Source: Cyclobacteriaceae bacterium
GTDB taxonomy: Bacteria; Bacteroidota; Bacteroidia; Cytophagales; Cyclobacteriaceae
Direction: 5' to 3'
Assembly (NCBI GenBank): GCA_016787645.1
Contig: JAEUUF010000002.1
Span: 408,472-472,471 of the forward strand
Length of the DNA: 64,000 bases
This document shows positions 24,817-34,334 of the stretch, in pieces. Each line of letters opens with the position of its first letter. Within the stretch, counting starts at the first letter, position 1. The notes below the pieces were generated by a model. That model did not search any database. It was not told the DNA's origin and was given only the letters and a program-made list of their open reading frames with translations. Both the position numbers and the translations under genes were made by a program.

Positions 24817-25629
24817 CTACTTTATACCCGACACAAAATAAGCAGCGAGTTCACACTTCACGGGATGATTGGAGAAGCGGGCGATGATTTCGGTTTCCAG
24901 GTTCTGGGCTATCGACTCAAAGGCCTGGGGGTTGCGATCTTTTACTTCTTGGCCCAGGGCATGGGAGGTAAACAATCCTTTCACCAGGCTTTCGGCCGTG
25001 TCCGCCACACCGGGGAGTACTATACGCTCGACATGTACATTCCTGAAATTTGACCTGGTCATTAATTCGGTGAGCAAACCAGGGTCGTGCATCGAGTAGG
25101 GGACCTTGAACCGGGTGGTGTCTTCGCCTTTGAAGAACGGGATCAGGAGTTCATCGTAGAACAGCTTGAAGATGTCCACTCGTGTGGTATCCTCCCAGGT
25201 GCTGAATAAAAAAGTTCCACCGGGTTTGAGCACGCGGTACGCTTCGTTGGTGGCTTTCTGCTTGTCGGGCGGAAACATCATCCCGAACTGGCAGACGGCT
25301 ACATCAAAATTATTCTCAGGAAAAGGGAGGTTCTGCATATCAGCCACGCTGAACTCGACCGCATCGGAAGAGGTGAACTTGGTCTTGGCGATCACCAGCA
25401 TGTCGGGGCTCAGGTCTGTGGCGGTCAGCTTGACGGAGGACGGTAGCTGTTGGCGCAGGTGACGTGTTACCCGGCCCGTACCACTCGCGATTTCCAGCAC
25501 AGCAGTTGTTCCTTCTTTGGGAACACGACTCGCCATTTCCTTCCCATACGGCTCAAACAAAAAAGGCCCCAGGTATCGATCATAATAAGCCGGACGAGCA
25601 CCGGTGAATTTGAATACTTCTCCTGCCAT
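24817..25629 (-). CDS. Class I SAM-dependent methyltransferase (UbiE-like)
   Basis: A 270-residue Rossmann methyltransferase. Motif I is VLEIASGTGRVTRHL (glycine-rich SAM loop), motif II is ATDLSPDMLVIAKTK, the acidic-aromatic motif is NNFDVAVCQFGMMF, and RVLKPGGTFLFSTW is the post-III strand. This is the Methyltransf_11/UbiE type acting on small molecules or lipids; the N-terminal YYDRYLGPFLFEPYGKEMA is common in this group. Monocistronic between repeat blocks. Substrate unknown. Confidence 0.85.
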   Translation of the reverse strand: MAGEVFKFTGARPAYYDRYLGPFLFEPYGKEMASRVPKEGTTAVLEIASGTGRVTRHLRQQLPSSVKLTATDLSPDMLVIAKTKFTSSDAVEFSVADMQNLPFPENNFDVAVCQFGMMFPPDKQKATNEAYRVLKPGGTFLFSTWEDTTRVDIFKLFYDELLIPFFKGEDTTRFKVPYSMHDPGLLTELMTRSNFRNVHVERIVLPGVADTAESLVKGLFTSHALGQEVKDRNPQAFESIAQNLETEIIARFSNHPVKCELAAYFVSGIK

Positions 25630-25696
25630 AGTCTTCTTGTTTAAACTTTACTTGTAGTCTATCCTTGGCTCGGTGTAACCAGAGCGGAGTGTCTAG

Positions 25697-25807
25697 TGCC
25701 TAGCGGAGAGCGGCGGTAACCACCGCGAAGGCACGAAGTCGCAAAGTTCGCAATAAACACCGTTCACTGTTTACCGTTCACCGTTCACCGTTTTACTGTT
25801 CACCGCT
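25697..25807. repeat. GCCTnGCGG element, copy 3, and CACCGTT heptamers entering a gene
   Basis: 25697-25752 holds CTAGCGGAGAGCGGCGGTAA then CCACCGCGAAGGCACGAAG and GCAAAG. 25758-25807 holds CACCGTT, CACTGTT, TACCGTT, CACCGTT, CACCGTT, TTACTGTT (8 bp) and CACCGCT. From 25771 on the array is read on the minus strand as the last codons and TAA stop of the LLM oxidoreductase gene. Confidence 0.8.
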
Positions 25808-26823
25808 CCCCTCACCGCTGGTGCAATCTTATTTCCAAAAATCTCAATCGACTTCATCAGCATCTCATGCGACGGTCCACCAACGTCCATGTGGGCGGAG
25901 AAACGGGAGAGACCGAATAGTTCGTGCATCTGTAAGATTTTTTCTACGGCCTCGTTGGCATCACCGAACAGGTACGCGCCATTCTTGCCGCGGCCCTGGT
26001 CGTACTGACCGCGAGAGAAGGGAGGCCATCCTCGGCTGGCGCCCACGCGGTTCATCTGGGCTGAGTAGACCGGGTAGTAGGCATCGGCGGTCTGCTTGCT
26101 GTCTTCGCCGAATAGGCTGTGCATGTGGACGCCCACCTGCAGCTTATTCATATCGTGACCGAAGTGCTCGTACAACTCTTTGTAATAATCGAACAGCGGC
26201 TTGAACTGCGCCGGGTTACCGCCGATGATGGCGAACATGACCGGCAGTCCCACTTTGGCCGCACGCACCACCGACTCCGGCGTGCCGCCCACCGCCACCC
26301 AGATGTTCAGGTGGTTGTTCACCGCCCGGGGCAGCACCACCTGGTCCTTCAGCGCGGCACGGAACTTTCCTTTCCAGGTGACACGGTCTTGCTGGTTGAT
26401 TTGTAATAGCAGTTCGAGTTTCTCCTCGAACAGTTCGTTGTAGTGATCGAGGTCATAGCCGTACAACGGGAACGACTCGATGAAGCTTCCGCGGCCGGCC
26501 ATCAGTTCGGCGCGGCCGTTGCTGAGCTGGTCGACGGTGGCGAAGGCCTGGTAGATGCGCACCGGGTCGGAAGAACTGAGCACGGTGACGGCGCTACCCA
26601 GTTTGATTCTTTTCGTTACGGTAGCCGCCGCGGCCAGCACCACTTCGGGCACGGAGACGGCATAGTCGGGACGGTGGTGTTCGCCGATGCCGAAGAAGTC
26701 GATGCCGACTTCATCCATGAGTTTGATTTCTTCGATCAATTCGCGGAGGCGATCCCCGGCGGGCAGCGGTTTGCCGCGCGGGTCGTAGTGGTTGTCGCCA
26801 AACATGCCGATGCCTAGATCCAT
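25771..26823 (-). CDS. LLM-class flavin-dependent oxidoreductase
   Basis: A 350-residue luciferase-like (TIM-barrel) monooxygenase: MDLGIGMFGD at the first strand, IDFFGIGEHHRPDYAV (family hallmark EHH), RIKLGSAVTVLSSSDPVRIYQAFATVDQLSNGRAELMAGRG, and IWVAVGGTPESVVRAAKVGLP. It uses reduced FMN or F420-like cofactor to oxidise a small substrate; FMN is the likelier choice in this phylum. The last dozen residues (AVNSKTVNGER) are encoded by an intergenic heptamer array, so the natural C-terminus was probably extended or replaced by repeat invasion. Confidence 0.88.
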   Translation of the reverse strand: MDLGIGMFGDNHYDPRGKPLPAGDRLRELIEEIKLMDEVGIDFFGIGEHHRPDYAVSVPEVVLAAAATVTKRIKLGSAVTVLSSSDPVRIYQAFATVDQLSNGRAELMAGRGSFIESFPLYGYDLDHYNELFEEKLELLLQINQQDRVTWKGKFRAALKDQVVLPRAVNNHLNIWVAVGGTPESVVRAAKVGLPVMFAIIGGNPAQFKPLFDYYKELYEHFGHDMNKLQVGVHMHSLFGEDSKQTADAYYPVYSAQMNRVGASRGWPPFSRGQYDQGRGKNGAYLFGDANEAVEKILQMHELFGLSRFSAHMDVGGPSHEMLMKSIEIFGNKIAPAVRGAVNSKTVNGER

Positions 26824-26910
26824 GGGAGTGAGGAAAGGGTCAAAGTTCTACTTTTGGATTGATTACACAACGGGGTGAGCTATGAGTGCCTGGCGGAACG
26901 GGGGGTTTTT

Positions 26911-27090
26911 ACCGCAGAGGCGCAGAGACGCAGAGACTGTGCTTATCAATCTCGGTGCCTGAGGTACTCGAAGGCACCGAGTGGAGTGCCTGTGTATGTC
27001 GCTGGCTTCGGGAGCCTCAGCCAGCAGGAGACTGCGAAATTCTTATTGTGTTCTTCAATCTCGGTGCCTGAGGTACGCGAAGGCACCGAG
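26911..27090. repeat. CGCAGAGAC tandem words and three tandem hairpins upstream of the tricorn gene
   Basis: 26911-26938 has CGCAGAGGCGCAGAGACGCA-type 9-bp words. 26951-26981 is a perfect 10-bp stem CTCGGTGCCT/AGGCACCGAG with loop GAGGTACTCGA. 27060-27090 is the same stem with loop GAGGTACGCGA. Between them GCTGGCT/AGCCAGC (27001-27025) forms a third stem with an 11-nt loop. This 378-bp gap has no other gene; an in-frame extension of the tricorn gene across it is not credible. Confidence 0.7.
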
Positions 27091-27201
27091 CGCCAGCCCC
27101 ATTTTCTGAAGGAATGCGCCTATTCTCTTCCTAAATTGTTCTCCCCGGATTGCTCTGACCCGCAAATATTGGTAGGTTCACAATCCCCAAATCCATTGCC
27201 T

Positions 27202-30200
27202 ATGAAAAACATGTTCACTATCGCTCTCGTGGTCATCCCTCAACTTCTTTTTGCCATCGATCCGACGGATACGCGGATGATGACGAGCCCGGCCATCAGC
27301 GCCACGCAGATCGCCTTCATCTATGCCGATGACCTGTGGACGGCAAATGCCGATGGCTCCAACGTGAGACGACTCACGGTAGATGAGGGCATCGAGACGA
27401 ATCCCTATTTTTCGCCCGACGGAAAATGGATTGCTTTCAACGCACAGTATGACGGGAACACGGATGTGTTCATTATTCCTTCCTCCGGTGGTGTGCCCAC
27501 ACGCCTGACCTGGCATCCTGGTTCGGATGCTGTCCGGGGCTTTACGCCGGACGGGAAGGGCGTGTTGTTTGCCTCCCAACGTGCTGTCTTCACCGGCAGC
27601 TATGCGCAGTTGTTCACCGTTCCGCTAACCGGGGGCTTTCCCACCCAGCTGGAAATTCCCTACGCCTACCACGCCTGCTATTCACCCGATGGCTCGATGA
27701 TGGCCTATACTCCGCTGCGCGATGTATTTCTCCAGTGGAAACACTACCGCGGCGGCACCATGGCCACCATCTGGCTGTTCTCTTTCGCCGATAAGTCCAT
27801 TGTCAAGATTCCGCAAGGCCAGGGAGGGTCCAACGATACGGCACCGCAATGGGTTGGCAACAAGGTCTACTTTAGGAGTGACCGCAACGGTGAGTTCAAT
27901 GTGTATTCGTATGATGTTTCCTCCAAAGAAATTGCCCAACTCACCGACTTCAAGGACTTCCCGGTGCTGAAAATGACTACATCCTCCAATAAACTGATCT
28001 TTGAGCAGGCGGGATACCTGCATGTGTTAGACATCGCTTCTAAAAGTGTCACTCGCCTTAAACTCGGCATCGGCGCCGACCTCCTCGAACTGCGCCCGCG
28101 GCTGATGAAAGGGGCGAAGTATATTCGAACGGGAGAGATTTCTGCCTCGGGGGCACGGGCGGTATTTGATTTCCGCGGCGACATCATCACGCTGCCCGCC
28201 GAGAAAGGGGATGCCCGCAACCTGACGGAAACCACCGGCGTCCATGAGAGGGGCCCGGCCTGGTCGCCGGACGGCAAGTCGATCGCCTACTTTTCAGATG
28301 CCGGCGGCGAGTATGCCCTGCACATCAAACCCCAGGACGGCAAAGGAGCGGCGCGTGTCGTGAAACTATCCGGCACAGGATTTTACGCGCAATTGAAATG
28401 GTCGCCGGATTCGAAGAAGATCGCCTACGTCGACAATGGGAGGAACCTCTACTGGATGGATGTGGCCACCGGCGTCAGCAAGAAGATTGACGCAGACGAG
28501 TTGTACACGCCAGGGCCATTTCGCGAAATGTTTGGCGATTGGTCGAAGGATTCAAAATGGATTGCCTATACGAAAGTGTTGGAGACCAACTTCAGAAGAG
28601 TCTTCCTGTATTCGCTGGACCAGGGAAAATCGAACCCGGTGACGGACGGACTCAGCGATGCTGCCGAACCCATCTTCGACCCGACTGGGAAATACCTGTT
28701 TTTCTTCGCCTCCACCGACGCGGGACCGGTAAACAACTGGTTCGACCAGTCCAGCATTGACATGCGCGCGACCTATAGCATCTACCTGGCCACACTTCAA
28801 CGCGAAACCATTTCTCCCTTTGCGAAGGAAAGTGATGAAGAAAAAGGTAAGGAAGAAGAGAAAGCCCCGGTAAAAGAGGAACCCAAGAAAAAGAAGACAG
28901 AAGAAGAGCCTAAAAAGGAGGAACCCTTCCGGATTGACTTTGACGGAATTCAGCATCGCATTGTAAGCCTGCCGGTAGGCCCCGGAAATTATCACGGCCT
29001 TGATATGGGCAAAGAAAATGAACTTCTCTACCTGGCCTTTCCTCCGGACTATTCAGGTCCGGCTACCATGCATAAGTATGATATCAAGGAGCGCAAGGAC
29101 AGTGAAGTCACCGCCATGAACGGATATACCGTGTCTGCCGATGGGAAGAAAATGCTTTACGTGCACGAGGACACCTGGTACATCAGCGGCACGGGGGAAA
29201 AGGGCGACAAACCGGTACCCACGGGTTTGCTAGAGGTAAAAATGGATCCGGCTGCGGAGTGGCCAGCGATCATTGATGAAGCCTGGCGCGTCAACCGCGA
29301 CTATTTCTATGATCCGGGCATGCACGGCGCCGATTGGCCGGCGATCAAGAAGAAGTATGCTCAATTCATTCCACACCTGTCATGCCATAGCGACCTTCAC
29401 CGTGTTATCCAATGGATGGGCAGCGAGCTGGTGGTGGGCCATCATTTCCAGGATGGCGCCGATGAAAAGCCGAACAGTCCAACATCCGTACCGGGCGGAC
29501 TCCTCGGGGCGGACTTCAAGGTTGCCGGCGGCCGTTACCAGCTGAAGAAGATCTACGGCGGACTGAATTGGAACCCGGGCCTTCGTTCACCGCTCACCGA
29601 ACCCGGTGTGAATGCCAAGGAGGGCGATTATATCCTTGCCGTGAATGGAAAGGACCTGCTGGCCACCGAAGAGATCTACAAGTACTTCGAGTCAACCGCC
29701 GGAAAAATTGTGGAACTCACGCTTGGGCCCAATCCCAACTATACGGGATCCCATGTGGAAAAAGTTGTGCCCGTAGAAAGTGAGTGGTCACTGCGCAACC
29801 GCGACTGGGTGGAGGGGAACCTGAAGAAAGTAACGGAAGCAACACAGGGCCAGGTTGCCTATGTGTATGTTCCGAACACCGCCAATGAAGGTCATGAATA
29901 TTTCAAAAGGTACTTCTTTCCTCAAGCCAAACGCAAAGCTATCATCGTGGATGAGCGCTTCAACGGAGGTGGATACCTCGCGGATTATTACATCGACATC
30001 TTGCTGCGACCTTACCAAGCGCATTGGAACATGCGCTACGGCAAAGACCTCAAGTCGCCCAGTGCTTCTATCCAGGGCCCCAAGGTCATGATCATTGATG
30101 AGAATGCGGGGTCAGGCGGCGACATGTTGCCGTGGATGTTCCGGAAGTTCAAGGTCGGCACCATCGTGGGCAAGCGAACCTGGGGCGGCCTGGTCGGTAT

Positions 30201-30453
30201 CCTTGGGTATCCCGAATTCATCGACGGCGGTTCTGTAACCGCACCCAACGTGGGTATCTGGACCAACGACGGATTTGTCGTAGAGAACGTGGGCGTTGAG
30301 CCAGACATCGAAGTAGAGCAGATGCCTTCGGAGTTGATCAAGGGCAACGACCCGCAACTGATGAAAGCGATCGAGATTGCTTTGAAAGAATTGGAGAAGA
30401 ATCCTCCTGTTGAGCCGGTGCGGCCGCCGTACCCGGTGAAAGTGAAAAAGTAA
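27202..30453 (+). CDS. Tricorn-type protease (S41 family, beta-propeller and PDZ)
   Basis: A 1083-residue exported protein: signal MKNMFTIALVVIPQLLFA, then a tricorn-type beta-propeller region with WD40-like/TolB-like phrases (WTANADGSNVRRLT, NPYFSPDGKWIAFNAQYDG). A second propeller region runs to about residue 530. Next comes a highly charged Lys/Glu insert (about 540-575), a core helical domain, a PDZ domain (EGDYILAVNGKDLLATEEI), and the S41 catalytic domain with the serine in MIIDENAGSGGDMLP. It degrades peptides in the periplasm or at the surface. The ATG at 27202 gives the signal peptide; the frame is open to 26875 through repeat hairpins. Confidence 0.9.
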   Translation: MKNMFTIALVVIPQLLFAIDPTDTRMMTSPAISATQIAFIYADDLWTANADGSNVRRLTVDEGIETNPYFSPDGKWIAFNAQYDGNTDVFIIPSSGGVPTRLTWHPGSDAVRGFTPDGKGVLFASQRAVFTGSYAQLFTVPLTGGFPTQLEIPYAYHACYSPDGSMMAYTPLRDVFLQWKHYRGGTMATIWLFSFADKSIVKIPQGQGGSNDTAPQWVGNKVYFRSDRNGEFNVYSYDVSSKEIAQLTDFKDFPVLKMTTSSNKLIFEQAGYLHVLDIASKSVTRLKLGIGADLLELRPRLMKGAKYIRTGEISASGARAVFDFRGDIITLPAEKGDARNLTETTGVHERGPAWSPDGKSIAYFSDAGGEYALHIKPQDGKGAARVVKLSGTGFYAQLKWSPDSKKIAYVDNGRNLYWMDVATGVSKKIDADELYTPGPFREMFGDWSKDSKWIAYTKVLETNFRRVFLYSLDQGKSNPVTDGLSDAAEPIFDPTGKYLFFFASTDAGPVNNWFDQSSIDMRATYSIYLATLQRETISPFAKESDEEKGKEEEKAPVKEEPKKKKTEEEPKKEEPFRIDFDGIQHRIVSLPVGPGNYHGLDMGKENELLYLAFPPDYSGPATMHKYDIKERKDSEVTAMNGYTVSADGKKMLYVHEDTWYISGTGEKGDKPVPTGLLEVKMDPAAEWPAIIDEAWRVNRDYFYDPGMHGADWPAIKKKYAQFIPHLSCHSDLHRVIQWMGSELVVGHHFQDGADEKPNSPTSVPGGLLGADFKVAGGRYQLKKIYGGLNWNPGLRSPLTEPGVNAKEGDYILAVNGKDLLATEEIYKYFESTAGKIVELTLGPNPNYTGSHVEKVVPVESEWSLRNRDWVEGNLKKVTEATQGQVAYVYVPNTANEGHEYFKRYFFPQAKRKAIIVDERFNGGGYLADYYIDILLRPYQAHWNMRYGKDLKSPSASIQGPKVMIIDENAGSGGDMLPWMFRKFKVGTIVGKRTWGGLVGILGYPEFIDGGSVTAPNVGIWTNDGFVVENVGVEPDIEVEQMPSELIKGNDPQLMKAIEIALKELEKNPPVEPVRPPYPVKVKK

Positions 30454-30454
30454 C

Positions 30455-31297
30455 TCACCCCCCGGCCCCCTCTCTACTGCGTAGAGAGGGGGAGGGAGCG
30501 GGGCGACTTTTGCGCTTAACCGGAATAAAGACTCTCCTGCTGCCATCATCCTCCCATTTCTCAAAACTAAAAATCTCACTGATGCGGTACGGAGAGTGGT
30601 CGAGCCAATGGTTCTTGAACCGCATGAGTATACTCAATAGCTCTGTGTGGGGTGCGCTCACGATGAAGGAGGCATACATTCCACCCGGGATGGTGTAACA
30701 CAGTTCTTCCCATCCTTTCATGGATGAAGCCAATATTTCCACCCCGGCATAGTAATTCAAGTTTCTTTTTGATCCGTGAAATGCGATATGGGTGATAACC
30801 CCCAATCGTGAACCCAGCGTAGTAATTTTCTTCCTTTTCGCCAATGCCTCCGCTTTCTCAAAGTCTTTTTCAAGCTTTTCCCAATACATATTGGTATGCA
30901 CATACAATACATGCCTCGTATTGCATTGAACCACGTCGACAGCAAAAGGTAATCGTTCTTGAGGTAAATGATGAAATTGAATGCCTTGCAGGTAGGCTTG
31001 CGGCGAACGCCCGTATCGGTTCGAAAATGCCCGACTAAAAACCGCAAGAGAACCATATCCGCATGCTCCAGCCAAAGAGGATATTGAGATGCCGGGGTCG
31101 AGCACCATCAGGTGAACCGCACGCTCCAGCCGGATACGCTTCAGGCATTCGGCTGGTGACTCTCCCATCTCCTTCGTGAACAATCGCTGAAAATGATACG
31201 GCGACACGCCCACCAGGAAAGCTATCCTTTTTAACTGTAGCTTTTCAAGGTATTGTCGTTTGATGATGTCGTAAGCGCGTTCGATACGCTTGTCCAT
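30455..31297 (-). CDS. AraC-family regulator with GyrI-like effector domain
   Basis: A 280-residue protein with the DNA-binding part first: two helix-turn-helix motifs (LQLKRIAFLVGVSPYHFQRLF and ISISSLAGACGYGSLAVFSRAF, ending RYGRSPQAYL). A GyrI-like small-molecule-binding domain follows (about residues 115-270, with LGVITHIAFHG and ELCYTIPGGMYASFIV). This layout is that of Rob-like and multidrug-sensing regulators. Its C-terminal dozen residues (APSPSLRSREGAGG) come from the intergenic hairpin repeat. It may control the ABC operon on the same strand, which starts further upstream, but the order does not prove it. Confidence 0.85.
   Translation of the reverse strand: MDKRIERAYDIIKRQYLEKLQLKRIAFLVGVSPYHFQRLFTKEMGESPAECLKRIRLERAVHLMVLDPGISISSLAGACGYGSLAVFSRAFSNRYGRSPQAYLQGIQFHHLPQERLPFAVDVVQCNTRHVLYVHTNMYWEKLEKDFEKAEALAKRKKITTLGSRLGVITHIAFHGSKRNLNYYAGVEILASSMKGWEELCYTIPGGMYASFIVSAPHTELLSILMRFKNHWLDHSPYRISEIFSFEKWEDDGSRRVFIPVKRKSRPAPSPSLRSREGAGG
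30456..30492. repeat. Convergent-gap hairpin repeat, copy 2
   Basis: CCCCCTCTCTAC (30466-30477) pairs perfectly with GTAGAGAGGGGG (30481-30492) around TGC, preceded by CACCCCCCGGC. It starts 3 bp after the tricorn stop and, on the minus strand, encodes the last residues and stop of the AraC-type gene. Confidence 0.8.
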
Positions 31298-31306
31298 TTC
31301 AGCGAT

Positions 31307-33652
31307 CTAAGTTATATGGTTGAGCAACGCATTGGAGGTTCTTTGAATTCGCTTGTTCCCATAGTTTATGATCAAGATAAGCTGGGCGAGCATTAACAAT
31401 GATATCGTGATGAGTATGACGGTATAGTTGTTCAGGGGCGGTATTCGTTGACCGCGGACCATTTCACCATACAGTTCACAGAGTGTGCCGGTAAAGAATA
31501 TTGACAAAGCAAACCCCAACAGGATCGAAACAGAGGTAATCATAGTGAATTCCATCTGCAATAAATTGGCAATATCTTTTGACGAGCTGCCCAGGGCTTT
31601 CATGATTCCAATTTCCAAGGTTCGTTCCTGGATAGTCAGGTTGAGCACAATCAACATTCCCAGGAAGGCGACCGTCACAGTAAATAGTCCCAACCCCTGC
31701 ACCAGGTAGTAGGTTGGCTTGAAGTGGTTGAAAGCGCCTTCCAACAGGGTTTCCACATTGCTGATGCCGGAGTACTTGATGTTGTTCTCACCCAGTGCCT
31801 TTTCTATTTCCAGCAATGCGCCAGGTATGGGCACGCCAGCCTTCAAGCGGATGGCCACCTGGCCAAAGGCTTTGTTCTGTTCTGTCATAAACCTGTACAT
31901 GGAACCTCCGCCGTGCGCTCCGCCCATATCCCTAATAACGCCGCTATACCTGTATTTGGTTACGTTGCCTTCCTTATCGGTAACAGAAATGGTATCGCCA
32001 AACTGGATGGAGCCGAACTCAGCCGCGCGCATTGCCGGGTGGATGAAGATACAGTCGGCACACGTCTTGTCAATTCGCCCTTCCGTGACCAGCGAAGGAT
32101 TCATATCATAATCGGGCGGATATTGTTTAATCGTTGTGCTCTTGATTTTGTTGGTGAGCGGTACGGTATACGACCTGCGAAGGGTCCGCAGGTAGGCCAC
32201 TGACTCAACCGATGGCAGCTGATTTAAAAAGGCCAATCGGTTGCTGGTCGTATCGGTCATGCCGATGGTAATTGCATACCGGGAAGCACGGTAGTACGAT
32301 TCAAAGTCGGTGCGGAATGAGTAGGATAGATTTGACCCGGTAAAAAACAAGGCGATACCCGCTGATAGCAATGCAACAAGCAATGCCGTACGGATACCAC
32401 TTCGAAAGAGATTACTCATGCCATAACGAAGCTTTGCGGTATGGATAATTGTTTGAAAGTATTTTATCAACCCACTTGAGGAAGAATGAAACGTCGTTGA
32501 CAAGGCCTCCCGCACCGTTATCCGGGCAATTCGCCGGATGTGCATCATACCAAAAAGAAATGGCAATACCGACGCCGTAAGCATGACCAGGCCGTGCGTA
32601 TAAATGGGAAAGGGCTCATCAATGACGGTGAAATTCTGAAGGAAGGCGATGAACTTATTGAATAGCGCTGCGGACTTGAATCCCAGGGGAAGGCCAATGG
32701 ACAGCCCCACCGCAATGATCAGCAGCAATACGATCAGGTAACCCACGTAGATTTGGCGCGTGGAAGCCCCAAGGGCTTTTATCACGCCCACTTGAATCAA
32801 TTGGGGCAACAGCCAGGTCAATAGAATAAGTGAAAGCAGCGTTATGCCCAGTATGGTTAAGATCGCCCCGAAACTCTTCTGCAGGAAAGCGATTCCATCA
32901 ATAATGGGTTGATGCATATGCTCGCCCGGATTGGGAATAACTACTTCCGTCACCGACGCGCCTTGGGCCTTGACCAACTCGGTAATTCTATTGGCCACCT
33001 CCTGGTAGGCTTCGCGTGTCGCCTCCGTATTCCTGGTTTTGATGAGAAGTCTCGCTTTGCCCGCGGGGAGTAGAGAATCAAGTTCGGTAATGAGCGTATA
33101 GCTGTACACCACCTGCTCCATTTGTGCCGGTGCCATGCGGGCGTCGTGGACAACGCCGCCCTTGGCCACCTTCACGGTTTCCGTGCTGCCGGGGAACTGC
33201 AAGACTGCCGTATCGGAGGCGTACTCCAGAAAGTCGGTGGCATTTTGCTCAATCAGGATGAAGTGTTTCTCACTGGCGATGCGATCGGTTATCTTGAATT
33301 GATCGAGCTTCAGCGCGTTCAGATCTTCCACACCAAATACCACCAACGACATCCACACGTCCTTGTTGTTTTTGATTCTTCCGCCCAGCATCTCCCTGCG
33401 CTCCACCGTCTCCACGGACTCATGCCGCGCTATTCTCTCCTTGACTGCCTCCGTGTATCCATCCACCGTGATGGAGAAATGCGCCGGAACGGTCGCATCG
33501 AAATTCTCGTGAAAATCGCGCTCGGTCATCAGGTAGCTATAGGTCACGCTGCTGATGCCCCATCCAGAAACCGCGGCGGCCAGCACGCAAAGAATAAATT
33601 TGCCTTTGGCCACCCAGAACTCCCTCAATAGCTTTTTGATGATTGCCCTCAT
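31307..33652 (-). CDS. FtsX/MacB-type ABC permease
   Basis: A 781-residue permease of the FtsX family with a duplicated layout: an N-terminal membrane helix, a large extracytoplasmic (MacB_PCD-like) domain, and a first set of three helices (ILTILGITLLSLILLTWLLP region, YLIVLLLIIAVGLSIGLPLG). A second extracytoplasmic domain and a last set near the C-terminus follow (TVAFLGMLIVLNLTIQERTL, ITSVSILLGFALSIFFTGTL). Its start overlaps the stop of the ATPase gene (33649-33652). With that ATPase it forms a mechanotransmission transporter for lipoproteins, peptides or an antibiotic. Confidence 0.88.
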   Translation of the reverse strand: MRAIIKKLLREFWVAKGKFILCVLAAAVSGWGISSVTYSYLMTERDFHENFDATVPAHFSITVDGYTEAVKERIARHESVETVERREMLGGRIKNNKDVWMSLVVFGVEDLNALKLDQFKITDRIASEKHFILIEQNATDFLEYASDTAVLQFPGSTETVKVAKGGVVHDARMAPAQMEQVVYSYTLITELDSLLPAGKARLLIKTRNTEATREAYQEVANRITELVKAQGASVTEVVIPNPGEHMHQPIIDGIAFLQKSFGAILTILGITLLSLILLTWLLPQLIQVGVIKALGASTRQIYVGYLIVLLLIIAVGLSIGLPLGFKSAALFNKFIAFLQNFTVIDEPFPIYTHGLVMLTASVLPFLFGMMHIRRIARITVREALSTTFHSSSSGLIKYFQTIIHTAKLRYGMSNLFRSGIRTALLVALLSAGIALFFTGSNLSYSFRTDFESYYRASRYAITIGMTDTTSNRLAFLNQLPSVESVAYLRTLRRSYTVPLTNKIKSTTIKQYPPDYDMNPSLVTEGRIDKTCADCIFIHPAMRAAEFGSIQFGDTISVTDKEGNVTKYRYSGVIRDMGGAHGGGSMYRFMTEQNKAFGQVAIRLKAGVPIPGALLEIEKALGENNIKYSGISNVETLLEGAFNHFKPTYYLVQGLGLFTVTVAFLGMLIVLNLTIQERTLEIGIMKALGSSSKDIANLLQMEFTMITSVSILLGFALSIFFTGTLCELYGEMVRGQRIPPLNNYTVILITISLLMLAQLILIINYGNKRIQRTSNALLNHIT

Positions 33653-34332
33653 GCCGGATGTGCCAGGTTGTCCTTGATGCGACCATCGGTGATGCTAAAT
33701 ACCCGGTTGTAGCGGAGATGCTCAATGTTTTCGTGAGTAACCTTGATAATCGTTTTGCCTGCCGTGTTGAGGTCCAGGAAAAGTTGATGAATCTGATCAC
33801 TGGTTTTGCTGTCCAGGTTACCGGTGGGTTCATCGGCCACGAGAATTGGCGGGTCATTGGCCAGCGCGCGGGCAATGGCCACCCGCTGCTTTTCTCCGCC
33901 CGATAATTCGTTGGGATATTTTTTCCGCTTGTCGGCCAATCCAACCTGGTTCAACAAGTTCTCCGCCCGGGCCCTCCGTTCCCCGGTTGGAATGGAACCG
34001 ACTAGCTCCATGGCGAAGAGAATATTGTCGGCTGCGGATAGCGTGGGCAGCAATTGATAGAATTGAAACACAATGCCGATGCTCTTTCCCCGCCAAATGG
34101 CCAGCTCACTTTCGTTAAGTTGGGTAAGTACGGACCCATTGACTATCACCTGGCCCGATTCGGCCCGGTCGATGCCGGTGATGATATTCAGCAAGGTAGA
34201 TTTGCCGCTACCCGATTTGCCGATGATCACCACGTTATCTCCCGCTTCTACCGAGAGGCTGGCATCTTTCAGCGCGTGAACCTGGCCGCCCATCGTGTGG
34301 TACGTCTTATTGACATTTTCCAACCTGATCAT
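33649..34332 (-). CDS. ABC transporter ATP-binding protein (LolD/MacB type)
   Basis: A 227-residue ATPase: Walker [11 protein letters not shown]-loop [16 protein letters not shown], signature [15 protein letters not shown], Walker [13 protein letters not shown], and switch His in VTHENIEHL. It sits in the middle of a tight three-gene minus-strand operon, 2 bp after the periplasmic protein gene and overlapping the permease gene by 4 bp. It is the cognate ATPase of that permease. Confidence 0.93.
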   Translation of the reverse strand: MIRLENVNKTYHTMGGQVHALKDASLSVEAGDNVVIIGKSGSGKSTLLNIITGIDRAESGQVIVNGSVLTQLNESELAIWRGKSIGIVFQFYQLLPTLSAADNILFAMELVGSIPTGERRARAENLLNQVGLADKRKKYPNELSGGEKQRVAIARALANDPPILVADEPTGNLDSKTSDQIHQLFLDLNTAGKTIIKVTHENIEHLRYNRVFSITDGRIKDNLAHPA

Positions 34333-34334
34333 GC

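Noticed and set aside
26875-27201. 327-bp upstream extension of the tricorn gene
   Set aside because: It reads through repeat words and three hairpins, has no protein-like composition, and hides the clear signal peptide at 27202.
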